Part shown: in pieces, positions 25,319 to 35,118 of the stretch
Position numbering within the stretch: position 1 is the first letter of the stretch
Layout: every line of letters begins with the position of its first letter
Source: Mesorhizobium sp. STM 4661
GTDB taxonomy: Bacteria; Pseudomonadota; Alphaproteobacteria; Rhizobiales; Rhizobiaceae
Reading direction: 5' to 3'
DNA length: 64,000 bases
NCBI RefSeq assembly: GCF_000359125.1
Contig: NZ_CAAF010000064.1
Span: forward strand, 41,904 to 105,903
Notes under the pieces: model-generated
What the model was told of the DNA's origin: nothing
Seen by the model: only the letters and a program-made list of their open reading frames with translations
Database searches by the model: none
Position numbers and translations under genes: made by a program

Positions 25319-26116
25319 TCAGGCGTTGGCGGCGGCCACCGCGCGCTTGGCCATCACCGCGACCAGATTGGCGCGGTAGTCGGCCGAGGCGTGGATGTCG
25401 CTCATCAAATTCTTCGCCGGCACTTTCATGCCGTCCAGCGCCGAAGCCGCAAAATTCTTGGCCAATACTGCCTCGATCTCCTTCGAGCGGAAGACGCCGT
25501 CGTCTCCTGCCCCGGTGACGGCGACCCTGACGCCATCCTTGCCCTTGGCCACGAACACGCCGACGATCGCATAGCGCGAGGCGGGGTTGCGGAACTTTTC
25601 ATAGGCAGCCTTGGCCGGCGCGGTGAAGGTCACCGCGGTCACGATCTCGCCGTCCTTCAGCACCGTCTCGAACAGCCCCTTGAAGAACTTGTCGGCGCCG
25701 AGCTCGCGCTTGTTGGTGACGATGGTGGCGTCGAGCGCCAGCAGGGCCGCCGGATAGTCGGCTGCCGGATCGTTGTTGGCGATCGAACCGCCGATCGTGC
25801 CCTTGTGGCGCACCGCCGGGTCGCCGATCAGCGACGCCAGATGGGCAAGCGCCGGACAGGCCTTTTTCAGCTTCTCGTCGCTGGCGACGTCACAGTGCGT
25901 GGTGCCGGCGCCGATGGTGATGGTCTTGCCCGACACCTTGACGCCTTGCAGTTGCTTGATCCGCGACAGGTCGACGAGATCGGAGGGGGCGGCGAGCCGC
26001 GTCTTCATGGCGGGGATCAGCGTCATGCCGCCCGACAACAGCTTCGCATCGCCGCTCTTGATCAGCTTGGCGGCCTCAGTGACCGAGGCGGCACGGTGAT
26101 AGTTGACTGCGTACAT
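25319..26116 (-). CDS. FAD-binding medium subunit of a molybdenum hydroxylase (CoxM-like)
   Basis: A 265-residue flavoprotein subunit. FAD-contact motifs are LLSGGMTLIPAMK near residue 35, AGTTHCDVA, and the TIGGSIANNDPAADYP loop. It passes electrons from the iron-sulfur subunit to an acceptor. The start at 26116 has GGGGAGAA upstream; the longer frame begins inside the intergenic repeat and is rejected. It is the last gene in the S-L-M order of form II CO dehydrogenase-like operons. Confidence 0.9.
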   Translation of the reverse strand: MYAVNYHRAASVTEAAKLIKSGDAKLLSGGMTLIPAMKTRLAAPSDLVDLSRIKQLQGVKVSGKTITIGAGTTHCDVASDEKLKKACPALAHLASLIGDPAVRHKGTIGGSIANNDPAADYPAALLALDATIVTNKRELGADKFFKGLFETVLKDGEIVTAVTFTAPAKAAYEKFRNPASRYAIVGVFVAKGKDGVRVAVTGAGDDGVFRSKEIEAVLAKNFAASALDGMKVPAKNLMSDIHASADYRANLVAVMAKRAVAAANA

Positions 26117-26136
26117 GGGATTCTCCCCTAAGTGGC

Positions 26137-26221
26137 GGTGAATAGTGAATGGTAAATGGTGAATGGCCAGATTGGCACCGCGTTCGCGTGCCGCTTTTCC
26201 ATTCACCATTCACTATTCACC
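26137..26221. repeat. Heptamer-repeat inverted element between the L and M genes
   Basis: The left arm (26137-26166) is made of GGTGAATAG/TGAATGG-type heptamers. The right arm (26199-26221) is its reverse complement, apart from one extra heptamer unit in the left arm. The TGA stop of the large-subunit gene is the first codon of the right arm read on the minus strand. The arms could fold into a long hairpin in the operon mRNA. Confidence 0.7.
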
Positions 26222-28568
26222 CCTTTTTCGTCGCCCGGATCGCCGCCCAGACCGTGGACGGCGATGCCGGCATGGCAATATCGGTGATGCCGATGGCGTC
26301 GGTAATGGCGTTGATCACCGCCGGCGGCGAACCGATGGCGCCGGCCTCGCCGCAACCCTTGATGCCGAGCGGGTTGCCCGGACATGGCGTGTTCGAGGTC
26401 GAGACCTTGAACGACGGCAGGTCGCTCGCGCGCGGCATGGTGTAGTCCATGTAGCTCGCCGTCAGCAGCTGGCCGCTGGCATCGTAGAAGGCGCCTTCCA
26501 GCAGCGCCTGGCCGATCCCTTGCGCGATGCCGCCATGCACCTGGCCCTCGACGATCATCGGATTGATGATGTTGCCGAAATCGTCTGCGGCGACGAACTG
26601 GATGATCTCGGTCGTGCCGGTTTCCGGATCGATCTCGACCTCGCAGATATAGCAGCCGGCCGGGAAAGTGAAGTTCGACGGATCGTAGAATGCGGTCTCC
26701 TTCAGGCCTGGCTCCATGCCACCGGGCAAATTGTGGGCGGTGTAGGCGGCGAGCGCCATCTGGAACCACGGCACGCTCTTGTCCGTGCCCGCCACCTTCA
26801 GCGAGCCATTGTCGATGACGATGTCGCTCTCGTCGGCCTCGAGCAGATGGGCGGCGATCTTCTTGGCCTTGGCCTCGACCTTGTCGAGCGCCTTGGCGAC
26901 GGCCGACATGCCGACGGCGCCGGAGCGTGAGCCGTAGGTGCCCATGCCCATCTGCACCTTGTCGGTGTCGCCATGGACGATCGAGACGCTGTCTATCGGC
27001 ACGCCGAAACGCTGGTTGACCAGTTGCGCGAAGGTCGTCTCGTGGCCCTGGCCATGGCTGTGCGAACCGGTCAGCACCTCGATCGTGCCGACGGCATTGA
27101 CGCGCACCTCGGCACTTTCCCAAAGGCCGACACCCGCTCCAAGACTGCCGACCGCCGCCGACGGCGCGAGGCCGCAGGCCTCGATGTAATTGCTCATGCC
27201 AATGCCGCGCAGTCTGCCTCTCTTGGCGGCAGCCGCCTTGCGCTTTTCAAAGCCGGCATAGTCGGACGCCGCCATCGCCGCGTCGAGCGAGGCGGCATAG
27301 TTGCCGGCGTCATAGTTCATGATGACCGGCGTCTGGTGCGGAAACGATGTGATGAAATTCGCGCGGCGAAGTTCCGCCGGCGAGACGCCCAGTTCGCGGG
27401 CGGCGGTCTCCATCGTGCGTTCGAGCACATAGGTGGCCTCCGGCCGCCCTGCCCCACGATAGGCGTCGACTGGCGCGGTGTTGGTGTAGACGGCGCGCAC
27501 ATTCGCATGGATAGCCGGAATGTTGTACTGGCCCGACAACAGCGTCGCGTAGAGATAGGTCGGCACGCAGGACGAAAAGAGTGACATGTAGGCGCCGAGA
27601 TTGGCGATGGTGTCGACCTTCAGTCCGGTGATCCTGTTGTTCTTGTCGAAGCCCATTTCCACGGTCGAGACATGGTCGCGGCCATGGGCGTCGGTGAGAA
27701 AACTCTCGGTGCGGTCGGCCACCCATTTGACCGGCACGCCGGTCTTCTTCGAGGCCCACAGGCAGACGATCTCTTCGGGATAGATGTAGATCTTCGAGCC
27801 GAAGCCGCCTCCGACATCCGGCGCGATGACGCGCAGCTTGTTTTCAGGCGCGACATTGTAGAAGGCGCTCATCACCAGGCGCGCCAAGTGCGGGTTCTGC
27901 GAAGTCGTCCAGCAGGTGTAGTGATCCTCCGCCTTGTCGTAGTGGCCAAGGGCCGCACGCGGCTCCATGGCGTTGGGCACCAGCCGGTTGTTGACGATCT
28001 TCATGCGGGTGACGTGGGCAGCGGCCTTGATCGCCGCGTCGGTCGCCTTGCCGTCGCCAAGCTCCCAGTCGAAAATCAGATTGTTTTCGGCTTCCGGATG
28101 GATCTGCGGCGCACCTCTTTCGAGTGCCTTCGGAGCATCGACGACCGCCTTCAATTCCTTGTAGGTGATGTCGACCGCTTCGGCCGCGTCGCGCGCCTGG
28201 CTCTTGGTTTCGGCGACCACGACGACCACCGCGTCGCCGACATAGCGAACCTTGTCGAAGGCCAGCGGCGACCACGCCCCCATCTTCATCGGCGAGCCGT
28301 CCTTGGAATGGATCATCCAGCCGCAGATCAGGTTGCCGATGCCGTCGGCCTTGAGTTCCCTGCCGGTCAAAACGCCAATGACGCCGGGCATGCCTTGCGC
28401 CTTTTTGACATCTATCTTCTTGATCTGCGCATGTGCGTGCGGGCTGCGCACGAAGGCCGCATGCTTCATGCCTGGAACCACCATGTCGTCGACATAGCGG
28501 CCGGCGCCGGTGATGAACCTCTTGTCTTCCTTGCGCGCCACCCGAGCGCCGACGCCTTCAATGCCCAT
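26217..28568 (-). CDS. Molybdopterin-binding large subunit, form II CO/xanthine dehydrogenase family (CoxL-like)
   Basis: A 783-residue molybdenum hydroxylase large subunit. The active-site loop reads AYRGAGR near residue 370, the form II signature; true aerobic CO dehydrogenases (form I) have AYXCSFR. The C-terminal GCGEAGAIGSPPAV carries the catalytic Glu. Cofactor would be molybdopterin cytosine dinucleotide. Form II enzymes hydroxylate varied substrates, so CO oxidation should not be assumed. It is followed by the FAD subunit and preceded by the iron-sulfur subunit, with heptamer repeats in both gaps. Confidence 0.9.
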   Translation of the reverse strand: MGIEGVGARVARKEDKRFITGAGRYVDDMVVPGMKHAAFVRSPHAHAQIKKIDVKKAQGMPGVIGVLTGRELKADGIGNLICGWMIHSKDGSPMKMGAWSPLAFDKVRYVGDAVVVVVAETKSQARDAAEAVDITYKELKAVVDAPKALERGAPQIHPEAENNLIFDWELGDGKATDAAIKAAAHVTRMKIVNNRLVPNAMEPRAALGHYDKAEDHYTCWTTSQNPHLARLVMSAFYNVAPENKLRVIAPDVGGGFGSKIYIYPEEIVCLWASKKTGVPVKWVADRTESFLTDAHGRDHVSTVEMGFDKNNRITGLKVDTIANLGAYMSLFSSCVPTYLYATLLSGQYNIPAIHANVRAVYTNTAPVDAYRGAGRPEATYVLERTMETAARELGVSPAELRRANFITSFPHQTPVIMNYDAGNYAASLDAAMAASDYAGFEKRKAAAAKRGRLRGIGMSNYIEACGLAPSAAVGSLGAGVGLWESAEVRVNAVGTIEVLTGSHSHGQGHETTFAQLVNQRFGVPIDSVSIVHGDTDKVQMGMGTYGSRSGAVGMSAVAKALDKVEAKAKKIAAHLLEADESDIVIDNGSLKVAGTDKSVPWFQMALAAYTAHNLPGGMEPGLKETAFYDPSNFTFPAGCYICEVEIDPETGTTEIIQFVAADDFGNIINPMIVEGQVHGGIAQGIGQALLEGAFYDASGQLLTASYMDYTMPRASDLPSFKVSTSNTPCPGNPLGIKGCGEAGAIGSPPAVINAITDAIGITDIAMPASPSTVWAAIRATKKG

Positions 28569-28584
28569 CGCAGAAATTCCTCCC

Positions 28585-28683
28585 GGTGAATGGTGAATGG
28601 TGAATGGTCAATAGTGAATGGCGAACTAGCGAGTGATTGGAGCCTGGACCAGACTATTCACCATTCACTATTCACCATTGACT

Positions 28684-28687
<4 letters not shown>
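28585..28687. repeat. Heptamer-repeat inverted element between the S and L genes
   Basis: The left arm (28585-28621) repeats GGTGAAT-type heptamers; the right arm (28654-28687) is built from CATTCAC/CTATTCAC units in opposite orientation. The stop codon of the iron-sulfur subunit gene (28684-28686) starts the arm. It has the same design as the element at 26137 but a different number of units, which suggests slippage. Confidence 0.7.
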
Positions 28688-29184
<497 letters not shown>

Positions 29185-29389
29185 GAAACCTCCCTGGGTA
29201 ATTACCTTGGTCGTTCTGTCGCCGATGCGGCGCGGGCGCTCCGGCTGTTCGCTCTTCCTCCACCCGTGTAACACACGGAAAAAGCGGCTTGAAATCCCGA
29301 AGTCGTGAGAATGCAGTTCGCCCGAAAGTCCGCATATTGTACTTTCGGTCACGCTGGCTCATTGCCAAAACCCCCGCTTCAAGACAACA

Positions 29390-30625
29390 ATGATTTTCGA
29401 CCCCCCGCGCCCAAGGCGAACAAAAGAGTCGCGAACAAGAGAGCGTCGGAGGAAACGACAGGAGGAGCCGCTGGCCAGCTCACGGACGCGCTATGCATGC
29501 GGCCTGTTGGCGCTCACCACCGACGAGCCCGACACCGACGCGTTCGCCCGGGCAGTGGCACTGGAAGCCGCCGCCATCGACGCCGGCTTCGCCCTGCTCT
29601 TCTTCTCGCAAAGCCTTATCGAGGCGGCCGCCCTGGCGGATGCGCTGAAAACCCATGCGCCGGCGCTACGCTATGCCGGCTGCTCGACCGCCGGTGAGAT
29701 CACACCTCAGGGCCTGGAGGACGGTCATATCCTGGCGATGCTGCTTCCCTCCGCGTCGTTCTCGGCGGCCAGCACCATGGTCGAGAATCTGTCCTCGTCG
29801 GGCATGGACAAGATCACCGGCGAAGTCGAGACGCTCAGGCGTTCGTTGCGTGGAAGCGGGCCCGAGCGGGCCAAAAGCACCTTCGCGCTCTGCCTCATCG
29901 ACGGCCTGTCCTATGCCGAGGAAGCGGTGACCTCCGCCATCCATTGGGGCCTCGACGACATTCCACTGATTGGGGGGTCGGCCGGCGACGATCTCAAATT
30001 CGAGACGACGCGGCTGATCTCGAATGGCAAGGTCACCTCCGACAGCGCCATCATCGTGCTGATCGCCACCGAAATTCCTTTCCACGTCTTCAAGACCGAC
30101 AATTTCGTTCCCACCGACGAGAAGCTGGTGGTGACGGCATCCGATCCCGATCATCGCATCGTGCGCGAGTTCAACGCCATCAATGCCGCCGAGGAATACG
30201 CCGCTTCGGTTGGCATCGTCGCGCAGACGCTGACGCCGCTCAGTTTCGCCTCGCATCCGGTGGTGGTGAAGGTGGGCGGCGAATATTACTGCCGCTCGAT
30301 CCAGAGGATGCATCCGGACGGCTCGCTGTCGTTCTTCTGCGCCATCGACGATGGCGTGGTCCTTTCCATCGCCCAGCCCAAGGATATGGTGGAAGCAACG
30401 CGCGCCGCCCTGAGGGACGTCGAGGACAGGTTGGGCGGCATCGACATGATCCTTGGTTTCGACTGTGTGCTGCGCCGGCTCGACGCCCGCAACCGGCAGG
30501 TCTTTCGCGATATTTCGGAACTTTACCGGGTCAACAATGTCATCGGCTTCGGCACCTATGGCGAACAATACCGGTCGATGCATCTGAACCAGACATTTAC
30601 CGGCATCGCCTTCGGCGAACGCTAG
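29390..30625 (+). CDS. FIST domain protein (FIST N and C)
   Basis: A 411-residue FIST signal-transduction protein. The domain starts near residue 34 (YACGLLALTTDEPDTDAFAR) and includes YAGCSTAGEITPQG, the typical FIST N phrase. FIST C ends with VIGFGTYGEQYRSMHLNQTF. The family is thought to sense small ligands, possibly amino acids. The first 30 residues are Arg-rich and not conserved in type; a non-ATG start nearer 29472, where an AGGAGGAG occurs, is possible. Next to it is a hybrid histidine kinase, a common pairing. Confidence 0.85.
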   Translation: MIFDPPRPRRTKESRTRERRRKRQEEPLASSRTRYACGLLALTTDEPDTDAFARAVALEAAAIDAGFALLFFSQSLIEAAALADALKTHAPALRYAGCSTAGEITPQGLEDGHILAMLLPSASFSAASTMVENLSSSGMDKITGEVETLRRSLRGSGPERAKSTFALCLIDGLSYAEEAVTSAIHWGLDDIPLIGGSAGDDLKFETTRLISNGKVTSDSAIIVLIATEIPFHVFKTDNFVPTDEKLVVTASDPDHRIVREFNAINAAEEYAASVGIVAQTLTPLSFASHPVVVKVGGEYYCRSIQRMHPDGSLSFFCAIDDGVVLSIAQPKDMVEATRAALRDVEDRLGGIDMILGFDCVLRRLDARNRQVFRDISELYRVNNVIGFGTYGEQYRSMHLNQTFTGIAFGER

Positions 30626-30732
30626 TGCATGTCGCCCAAAAGTGCGTAGCGGTTTTGGGATAACGACATGCACAAAACAAGGACTTAAAGCGCATCGCCT
30701 AAATCACTTTGGTCGCGACGCGCTTTAAGCGC
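30625..30732. repeat. RIME-like intergenic mosaic element
   Basis: Two palindromes in tandem. The first is bounded by GTGCATGTCG (30625) and CGACATGCAC (30664-30673), with CCCAAAA/TTTTGGG inside. The second is bounded by CTTAAAGCGC (30684-30693) and GCGCTTTAAG (30720-30729). This layout matches the rhizobial RIME1 elements. Related copies lie at 40243, 40837 and 63154. Confidence 0.75.
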
Positions 30733-30747
30733 AATAGGACATTTCCC

Positions 30748-32088
30748 ATGCCGCTCAGGGACATCACCGACCTGGAGAAATTGAAGAAGATCAACGCCGC
30801 CCTGGTCAGCCGCGTCGAGCGGTCGATGGACCAGCAGGGCAACGCCTTCTCGCTCTTCCAGACCGCGATTTCCCTGGAAAACCGCGTGCGCACGCGCACT
30901 GAGGAACTGCATTCGACCTTGCGCCGGCTGGAGCAGTCGAACATCGATCTCAGCGCCGCCAAGGAAAACGCCGAGCTCGCGAACCTGTCCAAGACCAGGT
31001 TCCTGGCAGCCGCCAGCCACGACGTGCTGCAGCCGCTGAACGCCGCGCATTTGTCCGTCTCGGCGCTGGCCGAGGTGCAGACCTCCGACGAGGGCAAGAA
31101 ACTGGTCCGGCAGGTTGAGCGGTCGCTGGAGACGATGGAGGATCTGCTCCGCACCCTGCTCGACATTTCCAAGCTCGACGCCGGCGTCGTGCAGCCCGAC
31201 ATCGGCGACGTCAATCTGGAAACGCTGTTTTCGTCGCTGCGCTCGGATTTCCTGCCGGTCGCCGACTTGAAGGGGCTGACGCTAAAGTTCCGGCCGGTCA
31301 ATGCGGTCGTGCGTTCGGACCGCACCTTGCTGCGCCGTGTCCTGCAGAACATACTTTCCAACGCGTTGCACTACACACGCTCCGGCGGCGTGCTGGTCGG
31401 TACCAGGCATCGCGGCGACACCATCCGCATCGATGTCGCCGATACCGGCTGCGGCATTCCCGACGACCAGCGCGAGGCCGTGTTCGAGGAGTTCCACCGC
31501 GGCACCATCTCGGCCGATGCCGGGCTTGCCGGCGGCGGGTTGGGGCTGGGCCTCGCCATTGTGCGCCGCATCGCGGCCGCACTCGGCCATCCCGTTACGT
31601 TTTCCTCGAAGGTCGGCCACGGCACGATCTTCCACATCGACGTTCCGGTCGGCATCGGCGCCACGGCCGACGCCATCGCCAACGCCACCGACATGGAGCG
31701 GCCGCGCGGCTACGGTCTGTTCGGCACAAAGGTGCTGCTGGTCGAAAACGACGCCGAGGTGTTGCAGGCGATGACGTCCCTGCTTGAACGCTGGCAATGC
31801 CTGGTGCGCGCCGCCACCTCGACTGACGACGCGCTCGACATGCTCGGCGACACCGACTGGGTACCGGACATCGTCATTGCCGATCAGCACCTCGACGGCG
31901 GCGACCTCGGCACCGCCACCGTCGCCGAGGTTCGCGACTATCTCGGCCGCGCCGTCCCGGCGCTGATCGTCACGGCCGACGGTTCGGAGGCCATTGCGAA
32001 AGCCGCCCGCGCGGCCGGCATCGAGCTGATGCGCAAGCCGCTGAAACCAGCGCAGCTAAGGGCGCTGCTGGCGCATCTGCTGGCTTAG
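30748..32088 (+). CDS. Hybrid sensor histidine kinase/response regulator (NahK-like)
   Basis: A 446-residue hybrid kinase. An N-terminal coiled coil (about residues 45-80) leads to the phosphoacceptor His91 in AAASHDVLQPLNAA, the HATPase domain (N box ILSNALHYT, then ADTGCGIP and GGLGLGLAIV), and a C-terminal receiver with phosphoacceptor Asp379 in IADQHLDGG. It has no membrane segments, so it is cytosolic and probably takes its signal from the FIST protein encoded upstream. The NarL-type regulator at 32513-33193 is a likely partner. Confidence 0.9.
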   Translation: MPLRDITDLEKLKKINAALVSRVERSMDQQGNAFSLFQTAISLENRVRTRTEELHSTLRRLEQSNIDLSAAKENAELANLSKTRFLAAASHDVLQPLNAAHLSVSALAEVQTSDEGKKLVRQVERSLETMEDLLRTLLDISKLDAGVVQPDIGDVNLETLFSSLRSDFLPVADLKGLTLKFRPVNAVVRSDRTLLRRVLQNILSNALHYTRSGGVLVGTRHRGDTIRIDVADTGCGIPDDQREAVFEEFHRGTISADAGLAGGGLGLGLAIVRRIAAALGHPVTFSSKVGHGTIFHIDVPVGIGATADAIANATDMERPRGYGLFGTKVLLVENDAEVLQAMTSLLERWQCLVRAATSTDDALDMLGDTDWVPDIVIADQHLDGGDLGTATVAEVRDYLGRAVPALIVTADGSEAIAKAARAAGIELMRKPLKPAQLRALLAHLLA

Positions 32089-32093
32089 ATGTT

Positions 32094-32471
32094 TTACAGC
32101 TGGTTGCTGACTTCGACCAGGTTCCCGTCGGGATCCCTAAAATAGACTGACAGAATGGCACCGGCTGCTCCAGAGCGTTCGCCAGGCCCGGCGACGATCT
32201 TGATGCTTTCCGCCGAGAGCTGCTTCACAACCTGGTCGATCGGGGTATCGGTGAGCACGCAGAAATTGCCGCTGCCCGGCACCGTGTCGCGCGCGATGTC
32301 GGGAAAGGCACGTGCGTCCTGAAGGCTGATTTTATTGGCGCCGAAATGCAACGACCATTTGCCGGGCCGCTCCTGTCGCGGCTCCATGCCAAGCACCCGT
32401 TCGTAGAAGCGGCAGGCGCGCTCGACATCATCGACCGCGAGAACGATATGATCGAGCGCTGTGACTTTCAT
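32094..32471 (-). CDS. VOC family (glyoxalase-like) protein
   Basis: A 125-residue vicinal oxygen chelate protein: ALDHIVLAVDDVERACRFYE at the start and VYFRDPDGNLVEVSNQL at the end, with His and Glu metal-ligand positions. Commonly annotated as a virulence or lactoylglutathione lyase-like protein; the substrate is unknown. It is 41 bp downstream of the response regulator on the same strand and convergent with the hybrid kinase. Confidence 0.88.
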   Translation of the reverse strand: MKVTALDHIVLAVDDVERACRFYERVLGMEPRQERPGKWSLHFGANKISLQDARAFPDIARDTVPGSGNFCVLTDTPIDQVVKQLSAESIKIVAGPGERSGAAGAILSVYFRDPDGNLVEVSNQL

Positions 32472-32512
32472 CGTGCCCGTCCTGTCGCGCGAACGCCTAG
32501 CCGCGGCCGATG

Positions 32513-33193
32513 CTAAAACCCGGCCTGATCGCGAAACAGCTCCGCATTGTCCAGCTTCGAAACCTCGATCACCGCTTGCGTGCGGCTGTAGACGTTGAGC
32601 TTGCGCAGAATTTCGGAGACATGCGCCTTGACCGTGGTTTCGCCGACCTGCAGCTCGTAGGCGATCTGCTTGTTGAGCAGGCCCTGGCGCAGCATCTGCA
32701 ACACCCTGAGCTGCTGCGGCGTCAGCTTGGCAAGACGTTGCACCATCTCGGCGCGATCGGCGCTCTCGGCGTCCGGCGGCTGGCCTTCATAGGTTTCGGG
32801 CACATAGATGGCACCATCCATCACCGAGCGGATGGCTGCGGCCAGGTCGCTCTTGCGCGCCGATTTCGGAATGAAACCGGCGGCACCATAGGACAGCGCC
32901 TCGGAAATGATCTTCGGCTCCTCATAACCCGAAACGATGACCACCGGCAGGCGGGGATAACGGGTCCGAAGCTGCAGCAGCCCTTCAAAGCCATGCACGT
33001 CAGGCATGCTGAGGTCGAGCAAGGCAAGATCGAAGGGCTTGGCGTCAGCCAGAAGCTCGAGTGCCTCGGCGATGGTGCGCGCCTCCACCGTATCGACCTC
33101 CGGATAGGCCATCTGCACGGCGCTGTGCAGCGCCTCGCGAAACAGCGGATGGTCGTCGATGATCAAGAACCGGGCACGGTCACTGGCTGTCAT
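32513..33193 (-). CDS. NarL/LuxR family response regulator
   Basis: A 226-residue regulator. The receiver has the acidic pair Asp13/Asp14, phosphoacceptor Asp60 in LALLDLSMPD, and the conserved Lys in GFIPKSA. A linker leads to the LuxR helix-turn-helix (LTPQQLRVLQMLRQGLLNKQ, then TTVKAHVSEILRKL). It is likely the output of the FIST/hybrid kinase pathway encoded 1 kb away. Confidence 0.9.
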   Translation of the reverse strand: MTASDRARFLIIDDHPLFREALHSAVQMAYPEVDTVEARTIAEALELLADAKPFDLALLDLSMPDVHGFEGLLQLRTRYPRLPVVIVSGYEEPKIISEALSYGAAGFIPKSARKSDLAAAIRSVMDGAIYVPETYEGQPPDAESADRAEMVQRLAKLTPQQLRVLQMLRQGLLNKQIAYELQVGETTVKAHVSEILRKLNVYSRTQAVIEVSKLDNAELFRDQAGF

Positions 33194-33384
33194 TTGCTGC
33201 TGTCACTTGGGTTCATTTCGGTTCGCTCCGCTACAGGATAGTCCCGCGACCATGGCCAGATTATTGCCAAATAGTACATCGCGGGAACACCTGGCCGACA
33301 AGCCGGTCCTTTCTGCGATGCAACAGCTTGCCCGGCGGTCCAAATCGGTCGAATGTGGCGGCAGCAAATCGAAGCCGTGACCTG

Positions 33385-34035
33385 ATGAGCGACATCGTCC
33401 TCCACAATTACTACCGCTCCTCCACCTCCTACCGCGTACGGATCGCATTGGAGATGAAGGGCCTGACCTACGAGTATGTGCCACACCATCTGCGGCACGG
33501 CGAGCATCTGGAACCAGCCTATCTCGCGGTCAATCCGCAAGGGCTGGTGCCGGCGCTGATCCTGGGCGACGGTACGCTTTTAATGCAGTCGCTGGCGATC
33601 ATAGAATTCCTCGACGAATCCAACCCCGAGCCGCCACTGCTGCCGAAGGATGCGCTGGGCCGGGCGCGCGTCAGGATGCTGGCGCAGATGATCGCCTGCG
33701 ACATCCATCCGGTGAACAATCTGCGCGTGCTGACCTCGCTTCGCACCCTGTTCGGCGCCGGCGACCAGGATGTCGTCAACTGGTTCCGGCACTGGGTGAA
33801 TGAGGGTTTCCAGCCGCTTGAGACGATCCTGGCTTCGTCGCCGGAAACAGGAATGTTCTGCCATGGCGATTTGCCTGGCCTGGCCGATATCTGCCTAGTC
33901 GCCCAGATCGCAAGCAATACCCGTTTCGGCGTCGACTTGACGCCCTATCCGACGATAACCCGCATCCACGCCGCTTGCATGGCGTTGCCGGCCTTCAAAA
34001 AGGCGGCCCCGGAAAACCAGATCGATGCCGAATAG
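33385..34035 (+). CDS. maiA: Maleylacetoacetate isomerase (zeta-class glutathione transferase)
   Basis: A 216-residue zeta-class GST. The signature YRSSTSYRVRIALEMKGL gives the SSxSxRVRIAL glutathione-binding motif; NPQGLVPAL and QSLAIIEFLDE follow. It isomerises maleylacetoacetate (or maleylpyruvate) to the fumaryl form in tyrosine, phenylalanine or gentisate breakdown. No homogentisate dioxygenase or fumarylacetoacetase lies in this window. It is followed 27 bp later by an alcohol dehydrogenase gene. Confidence 0.9.
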   Translation: MSDIVLHNYYRSSTSYRVRIALEMKGLTYEYVPHHLRHGEHLEPAYLAVNPQGLVPALILGDGTLLMQSLAIIEFLDESNPEPPLLPKDALGRARVRMLAQMIACDIHPVNNLRVLTSLRTLFGAGDQDVVNWFRHWVNEGFQPLETILASSPETGMFCHGDLPGLADICLVAQIASNTRFGVDLTPYPTITRIHAACMALPAFKKAAPENQIDAE

Positions 34036-34062
34036 CAGCGCAAGAAGCATGAGGAATTGCCT

Positions 34063-35106
34063 ATGAAAGCCGTCATCTTCGAAAAGTTCGGCGAAGCGCC
34101 GACCATCCAAACCGTTGCCGATCCGACGCCAGCGCTGGAAGGCGTCGTCATCAAGGTCGAGGCGACCGGGCTCTGCCGTAGCGACTGGCATGGCTGGATG
34201 GGCCACGACGACGGTATCCGCCTGCCGCATGTGCCGGGTCACGAGCTCGCCGGCGTCGTGGTCGCCACCGGCAAGCAGGTGACCCGCTGGGAGCCCGGCG
34301 AGCGCGTCACCGTGCCGTTCGCCGTCGGCTGCGGCCGCTGCTTTGAGTGCACGTCCGGCAATCATCAGGTCTGCGAGCACCAGTCCCAGCCCGGCTTCAA
34401 CGCCTGGGGCTCGTTCGCCGAATATGTCGCCATCGACTATGCCGACACCAATCTGGTCCGCTTGCCGGACGAGATGGAGTTCGCCACCGCCGCCAGCCTC
34501 GGTTGCCGTTTCGTGACGTCGTTCCGCGCCATCGTCGACCAGGGCCGGGTGACGCCGGGCGAATGGGTGGCTGTGCATGGCTGCGGTGGCGTCGGCCTGT
34601 CGGCGATCATGATCGCCAGCGCCATGGGCGCCAACGTCATTGCCATCGACCTGACCGACGAGAAGCTCGATTTCGCCAGCAAGATCGGCGCTGTGGCGAC
34701 GATCAATGCCGCGAAAACGCCGAATGTGGTCAAGGCGGTCAAACAGATCACCAATGGCGGCGCGCATATGTCGATGGACGCGCTCGGCCATCCCACCACC
34801 TCGTTCAACTCGATTGCCAACCTGCGCCGGCGCGGCCGCCATGTGCAGGTCGGCCTGATGCTCGGCGATCACGCCAGGCCGCAAATCCCGATGGACAAGG
34901 TGATCGCTTTCGAACTCGAAATCCGCGGCAGCCATGGCATGCAGGCCTACCGCTACCAGGCGATGATGGAGATGATCCGCACCGGCAAGCTCAAGCCGGA
35001 GCTGTTGGTCGGCAAGAGGATCAGCCTCGAGGAGGCGCCGGCCGCGCTGATGGCGATGGGCGGTTTCGAGGGCATCGGCATCGGCGTTGTGACCAAGTTC
35101 CAGTAA
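34063..35106 (+). CDS. Zinc-dependent alcohol dehydrogenase (MDR family)
   Basis: A 347-residue medium-chain dehydrogenase. Catalytic zinc ligands fall in TGLCRSDWHGW and GHELAG; the structural zinc is held by CGRCFECTSGNHQVC. The nucleotide-binding motif is GCGGVGLSAIM. NAD(P)-dependent oxidation of an alcohol is expected; substrate unknown. Start at 34063 with GAGGAA upstream. Confidence 0.9.
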   Translation: MKAVIFEKFGEAPTIQTVADPTPALEGVVIKVEATGLCRSDWHGWMGHDDGIRLPHVPGHELAGVVVATGKQVTRWEPGERVTVPFAVGCGRCFECTSGNHQVCEHQSQPGFNAWGSFAEYVAIDYADTNLVRLPDEMEFATAASLGCRFVTSFRAIVDQGRVTPGEWVAVHGCGGVGLSAIMIASAMGANVIAIDLTDEKLDFASKIGAVATINAAKTPNVVKAVKQITNGGAHMSMDALGHPTTSFNSIANLRRRGRHVQVGLMLGDHARPQIPMDKVIAFELEIRGSHGMQAYRYQAMMEMIRTGKLKPELLVGKRISLEEAPAALMAMGGFEGIGIGVVTKFQ

Positions 35107-35118
35107 CGCGCGGCGCAG

